From a virus: a stretch of DNA of 41,148 nt. This document shows positions 37,661 to 41,148 of the stretch, piece by piece (positions within the stretch are counted from its first letter, which is position 1; every line of letters starts with the position of its first letter). Below the pieces are notes generated by a model. The model worked only from the letters and a program-made list of their open reading frames with translations. It did no database searches and was not told where the DNA came from. The stretch is taken from positions 1 through 41,148 of the IMG/VR virus record IMGVR_UViG_3300005471_000030. The stretch is one strand, 5' to 3'. A program made the translations under genes and the position numbers.

Positions 37661-39387
37661 AATGCCACCTTGCCATCGGATTGCATCCGTCTAACTGCTT
37701 GTTCGACAAACGGTGCAATAATTGTTTGCGCTTCACTGGCATTGCCCAAGGACACCTGCGGGGAATAGATAAACGTTATTCCTTGCCCACTTGAACCATT
37801 GCCACCACCTAAGGGTAACACTGTGCCACTCATGGAAGGTCGGAAATATTCTTGTCTGGTTTCGTTGACGCGGTATAGCATCCCCGCGGAAATATCACCA
37901 CCGCCCGCATGAGTGCCGGCGCGAATCAAACCACCACTTGGCAAATACTGCGGACCTTGATTTGCAAAGTTGGAAGTGTAATTGGCAATGACATCAATCG
38001 TTGATGTCTTATGTTCCGGGATACTGGCAATAATCCGTTGCAATTCCGCGGCGTCTACTTTTCCATCTTTCATAGAGTGTTTCAAAATCTCGCCATACTC
38101 ATACACGGATATTTTGCCGGCGGCAACTTTATCCGTTAGATTGTTCATGGCAATTGCGGCGTCCGCGGAGCCTTGATCAAACACGCCGAACATCACACCC
38201 GCTTGCGTTGCCATTTGGAATTCCGCAGTGGTAAGACCACCTACAGATAGTTTTGTTACCAGCAGGTCATATTGCATTTTCCCCATGGCTTCCGTGTGCT
38301 TATCTTCGACTTCCTGAATTTTGTCCTTCACTTCATCGTACGCTTGCAAATTCTCTTCTAATTTTTCTTTGTTCTTATCCCAACCTTCAGCGGAAAGGGA
38401 TTCGTATTCAGCTTCGAGTTTGGATTTCTCTTTGAGAAGAGATTTCAAATCCTTATCATAGCTTTTTTGTTCACTATAAATATTCGAGGCTAAATCCAAA
38501 TAACTTTTGTATTGCTCAGTGAGAGCCTTAATTGCATCTTCTTGCGCTTTGATTTCTTCTTTTGTTTTTTCGGTTTCAACGCCAAGTTTTGCAGTAGCAT
38601 CGGCGTTTTTTATCATCGCTTCTGTAGAGGCGTCCTGCTCTTTTTTGGCTTGTGCCAGTGCATTATTCCATTTGTCCGTGCCGATAACAGTAGCGTTGAA
38701 TTCATCGCCCAAAATTTCCTGTGCCCGTTGCGCGGCGTTCATGTCGTTTGTCATTGCAGTAAGAACAGGTAATAACTGCTGACCAATTGAAACTTTCAAT
38801 CCTTGCACACTATCATTCCAGTTATCCAAAGCAATTTCATAACGCCGCGCGTCGTCAACTGCCTTTTGCGTGAGTATCAGACTTTCATCAATCGCCGCAC
38901 CTTGTTCCAACAATGCCTTACTGCCTTTATTGAGAACGTCAACCCACTGCAATCCGGCGCGTCCCAAGTTTTTGATAATAAATTCGTTCTGCTTTTGCTT
39001 ATCGTTGATGGACAAATATTGATCTGATAGTTTCGCAAGAGTTTCAAGGTTAGGTGTCAATCCCTGTTTTGTCAATGTGCGTGTGGCTGTCATTGCATCT
39101 TCGGCGCTAAGTTTGTAATCATCCAAGACCTGTAAAAACCTGCTGGTGTTTTCGGTACTTTGCCCACTGACAAGGGATAAGTTTCTGACCTCATTGGCGT
39201 ACTTGACAGTTGAATCAACAGCATCTTTCCCAAACGCAACAACACTGGACGCTAACTGTTCAAAGGCTCTGCTAGCCGTAAACGATTGAACCATAGTACC
39301 AAGTTGCCCAAAGGAAGATGTCACGCCTCGCAATACCTGCGAGGCAGCATCCGTTGCAACGACCATGATTTCGACTCTCTCGGCCAT
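37657..39387 (-). CDS. tape measure protein
   Basis: A 576-residue protein. The start MAERVEIMVVATDAASQVLRGVTSSFGQLGTMVQSF is a typical tape measure beginning. Residues 60-230 follow with the TMP core (KYANEVRNLSLVSGQSTENTSRFLQVLDDYKLSAEDAMTATRTLTKQGL), residues 250-370 are a long charged coiled coil, and a Gly-rich segment is near the end. At about 0.15 nm per residue it predicts a tail near 85 nm. It follows the assembly chaperone genes and starts by overlapping their end (TAATG). Confidence 0.92.
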   Translation of the reverse strand: MAERVEIMVVATDAASQVLRGVTSSFGQLGTMVQSFTASRAFEQLASSVVAFGKDAVDSTVKYANEVRNLSLVSGQSTENTSRFLQVLDDYKLSAEDAMTATRTLTKQGLTPNLETLAKLSDQYLSINDKQKQNEFIIKNLGRAGLQWVDVLNKGSKALLEQGAAIDESLILTQKAVDDARRYEIALDNWNDSVQGLKVSIGQQLLPVLTAMTNDMNAAQRAQEILGDEFNATVIGTDKWNNALAQAKKEQDASTEAMIKNADATAKLGVETEKTKEEIKAQEDAIKALTEQYKSYLDLASNIYSEQKSYDKDLKSLLKEKSKLEAEYESLSAEGWDKNKEKLEENLQAYDEVKDKIQEVEDKHTEAMGKMQYDLLVTKLSVGGLTTAEFQMATQAGVMFGVFDQGSADAAIAMNNLTDKVAAGKISVYEYGEILKHSMKDGKVDAAELQRIIASIPEHKTSTIDVIANYTSNFANQGPQYLPSGGLIRAGTHAGGGDISAGMLYRVNETRQEYFRPSMSGTVLPLGGGNGSSGQGITFIYSPQVSLGNASEAQTIIAPFVEQAVRRMQSDGKVAL

Positions 39388-39540
39388 TATGTATTCATCT
39401 CTTTTAGTTTCAACATTACATCACGTCGCGCCTCATACCGATACCACCAAAGCAACCGGGAACCACCGCCAATTTCCCACGGAGGGATGCCCCAATCCGA
39501 CGCAGCATCTAATGCCACTACCCACCACGGGGCTATTTTT
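39387..39540 (-). CDS. frameshifted C-terminal part of the tail assembly chaperone
   Basis: In the -1 frame relative to the chaperone gene, translation continues past its stop for about 50 codons (KIAPWWVVALDAASDWGIPPWEI... ending LKLKEMNT) up to the tape measure start. It has no good start codon of its own. The chaperone ends GAG-CAA-AAA-TAG, where a Lys tRNA on AAA can slip back one base on the run of five A. Such a -1 product (as gpGT in lambda) is standard in siphophages. The Trp/Pro-rich sequence is typical of the T part. Confidence 0.65.
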
Positions 39541-39844
39541 GCTCCTGAGATTGCTGAGTCTCGGATTGATTTTCTTTCACTAAAGGGACGGACTGCTCTT
39601 GTAGTTTCTTAAGAAACTCGCTCCTTATGCTTTTTATTTCTCTGAGAGTGTAAGTGGATTTCAACCATGCAAGCGCGTCATCAGAGGACAGATACTCAGT
39701 ATGTTTGTTGCCATTTTGAGAATCCGCTAGCACGAAATGAGACAAGGCTTTATAAAGCCATATCGGATTCCCTTCAAAGAACCCAAAGAATTCATCACCT
39801 AGCAGATCGTCAAAGCGGTCCGGGTCAATCTGGATTTTTGGCAT
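39533..39844 (-). CDS. tail assembly chaperone (G-like)
   Basis: A 103-residue protein upstream of the tape measure gene. IDPDRFDDLLGDEFFGFFEGNPIWLYKALSHFVLADS is like small G-type chaperone proteins; the end (QSETQQSQEQK) is polar and unstructured as expected before a frameshift. The chaperone holds the tape measure during tail assembly. It overlaps the gene before it by one base. One TACTSAGTA copy (39693-39701) is read as TEY. Confidence 0.7.
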   Translation of the reverse strand: MPKIQIDPDRFDDLLGDEFFGFFEGNPIWLYKALSHFVLADSQNGNKHTEYLSSDDALAWLKSTYTLREIKSIRSEFLKKLQEQSVPLVKENQSETQQSQEQK

Positions 39845-40146
39845 TATTTCTTTTCAATGAAGTGCCATGTGCCCGTTGCACCTTCGTCTGAATAGGCAAC
39901 GGAGGTTTCAAAGTGATAATCCCGTACAACATCATCACGGATGACAAAGAGGTTCACTACTCCCGTTTCTTCATCATGTACGCGCGTAATGAAGGCCAGA
40001 GAATTCACGCCGCCGGATGAAACGAAATGAACGTTACGCCCAACTGCAACACCTTGCAATTTTTTAGCCTTTACACTTTCAGGTTTGGCTTCTGCTTTCG
40101 CTTCTGCCTTCTCTTCTTCTTTTGTTTCTTTCTTTTTTTCAGTCAT
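39844..40146 (-). CDS. hypothetical protein after the major tail protein, 100 residues
   Basis: The first 30 residues are a Lys/Glu/Ala-rich charged helix (TEKKKETKEEEKAEAKAEAKPESV). The rest (GVAVGRNVHFVSSGGVNSLAFITRVHDEETGVVNLFVIRDDVVRDYHFETSVAYSDEGATGTWHFIEKK) is a small beta domain I have seen in phage proteins ending in GTWH(F/W). It may be virion-associated because of its place between tail genes. Function unknown. Confidence 0.65.
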   Translation of the reverse strand: MTEKKKETKEEEKAEAKAEAKPESVKAKKLQGVAVGRNVHFVSSGGVNSLAFITRVHDEETGVVNLFVIRDDVVRDYHFETSVAYSDEGATGTWHFIEKK

Positions 40147-40156
40147 TGCAAACTCC

Positions 40157-41148
40157 TTATGTTAAAGCTGATAACGCATTTACTACAATAATCTGCCCAC
40201 CCAACGCGGCAGTTGGATCGTATCCACCCTTGAGCGTTCCTGTCACTGTATCGTTGCCATCATCGTTTTCCAGCGCGGTAAATTCTGTCCAAACACCAGG
40301 GACATCAATGATCAACGTCTTATAAGTGTACACACTACCTGCCACTGTGAACGCCGAGCCTTCGATTTTGATCCGAACAAGCCGAGCCGTCTTGGAACGC
40401 TTCTTCGCTTGTTCAGCGGTTGCAGTTCCATCGTGTTCAAAGGTGACTTTCAGCGTCCAGGTAGCTTTTGTATATTTGGCGAAAGAGAAATCTAACCTGC
40501 CGTCACCTGTGGGTTGACCTTTCCATCCGGTTTGCAGATCCAGATCAAATGACAAGAATGTATTGCTCTTTTGCGTTGTGCCAATCGTGCCTGTGGTGTC
40601 ATCGATGTATAGTTTCGCGTTGCCAAAGATAATCTCTTCCACCGACGGCACGGAAATATTTGGCGTGAAAGTCTGGGTAACTGTCACCGTGGAGCCAGAC
40701 GACTCTTGCACAAATGTGCCAGTGGAGAGGGTGAGCGTATTTGTTGAACCTGTCACCATCGAATACACGCCATCATTGGAAGATGAACCGATAACCCGTA
40801 CTCCGAACGTAGTTGTTGGGAAGATTGCAAACCCACTTGCACTATCTACAATCGTGCCTCCTGTGGAGTTGAAAGTAAGCGTTGCACCGCTAAAATTGAC
40901 CGGTGCCACTGTGCGCGTTTTCAATACCGCGCTCATCATGACGGCTTCTTTGTACTTACCGCTGAGCCGTAAGCTCTCGCAGAACGCATATGCACCAAAT
41001 TGTACTTCCCGATCATCGCCCGCTTCCGCGGAATAGGTTTGGATAGAATTTTTGGAGGTGGTAGGCAATGGGTATATGTACACAAATCCGCTACCAGTTG
41101 AATCACTTGTGCCCGCGGTTACATTCTTGATGCCCATTGCCAGCGGAT
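40157..41148 (-). CDS. major tail protein, C-terminal part (cut by window end)
   Basis: The frame is open from the window edge (CCG CTG GCA ATG ...) to the stop at 40157. I do not take ATG 41137 as the start, because MGIKNVTAGTSDSTGSGFVYIYPLPTTSKNSIQTYSAEAGDD, then FCESLRLSGKYKEAVMMSAVL, is the middle of a known major tail protein layout whose N-terminal part is found at 1-194. The end includes an Ig-like or beta-rich segment (FSGATLTFNSTGGTIVDSASGFAIF). Joined, the protein would have about 420 residues. In-frame joining needs a missing piece of length 3n+2 nt. Confidence 0.8.
   Translation of the reverse strand, partial: PLAMGIKNVTAGTSDSTGSGFVYIYPLPTTSKNSIQTYSAEAGDDREVQFGAYAFCESLRLSGKYKEAVMMSAVLKTRTVAPVNFSGATLTFNSTGGTIVDSASGFAIFPTTTFGVRVIGSSSNDGVYSMVTGSTNTLTLSTGTFVQESSGSTVTVTQTFTPNISVPSVEEIIFGNAKLYIDDTTGTIGTTQKSNTFLSFDLDLQTGWKGQPTGDGRLDFSFAKYTKATWTLKVTFEHDGTATAEQAKKRSKTARLVRIKIEGSAFTVAGSVYTYKTLIIDVPGVWTEFTALENDDGNDTVTGTLKGGYDPTAALGGQIIVVNALSALT

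Larger units (their letters stand above)
243..39701. repeat. 33 dispersed exact copies of the palindrome TACTSAGTA
   Basis: First base of each 9-bp copy. Centre C on the + strand: 553, 2928, 4548, 8312, 10710, 12631, 15423, 17190, 18926, 19268, 20544, 20997, 21931, 23726, 23955, 26988, 33224, 39693. Centre G: 243, 3420, 3513, 6019, 8982, 16470, 20856, 25852, 25954, 26318, 27101, 27880, 30535, 33756, 37637. The flanks favour A before and T after, giving ATACTSAGTAT in 14 copies. Coding copies use all frames: (I/L/V)LS, T(E/Q)Y or YSV. Three are at or outside gene ends (8312, 8982, 33224). Counted by eye; one or two could be missed. Confidence 0.9.

Noticed and set aside
40563-41036. Forward 157-codon frame rich in Val/Pro/Ser
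   Set aside because: Antisense of the major tail protein gene, no ribosome site and wrong direction for the operon.

Overview
This window is most of the genome of a temperate siphovirus-like (tailed, HK97-type) phage. Two features suggest a Chloroflexota (Anaerolineae-like) host: Thr/Pro-rich linkers of the TPEPTSTP / PTRTIIPTTT type in two exported or membrane proteins, and a lipoprotein style common in that group. This host call is an inference. A tyrosine integrase, a cI-like repressor and a candidate attP in the 3' half of a tRNA-Arg(CCG) sequence mark it as temperate.

Layout. Almost everything is transcribed leftward (- strand). A leftward promoter at about 32.05 kb, overlapped by dyad operators, starts the early region: ribbon-helix-helix regulator, HNH gene, small zinc-binding proteins, GGDEF-like protein, pentapeptide-repeat protein (32-28.8 kb). 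DNA metabolism follows: ERCC4-type nuclease, RecT-like annealing protein, J-domain protein, DNA methyltransferase, VapE-like P-loop ATPase, an iteron-bearing candidate origin and a prim-pol primase (28.8-20.2 kb). Next come small membrane proteins, a membrane protein with a Thr/Pro linker and a LuxR-type HTH protein (20-17 kb), the lysis genes (16.8-14.1 kb), small and large terminase (14.1-12.3 kb), portal, MuF-like protein, protease and major capsid protein (11.4-5.5 kb), an accessory radical SAM/methyltransferase/DUF115 cassette (5.1-2.2 kb) and the head-tail connectors (1.6-0.2 kb). The tail genes then continue from the right end: tail protein, assembly chaperone with a possible -1 frameshift, tape measure, tail tip and fibres (41.1-34.4 kb). 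The first and last genes appear to be the two halves of one major tail protein gene, so the genome is circular or circularly permuted and the window is a cut circle lacking a short piece.

Rightward genes are few: repressor, a 59-codon gene and a TagO/VasI-like lipoprotein (one likely lysogen-expressed operon), the integrase, and an HNH gene inserted among head/tail genes.

The most unusual signal is a 9-bp palindrome, TACTSAGTA (S = C or G). I count 33 exact copies, about one per 1.25 kb, where about 0.3 would be expected by chance. They lie almost all inside genes, in all three reading frames and in both orientations. A second candidate novelty is a compact promoter-structured RNA-terminator unit of about 157 nt in front of the head protease gene, with one of the few non-coding copies of the palindrome just upstream of its promoter.
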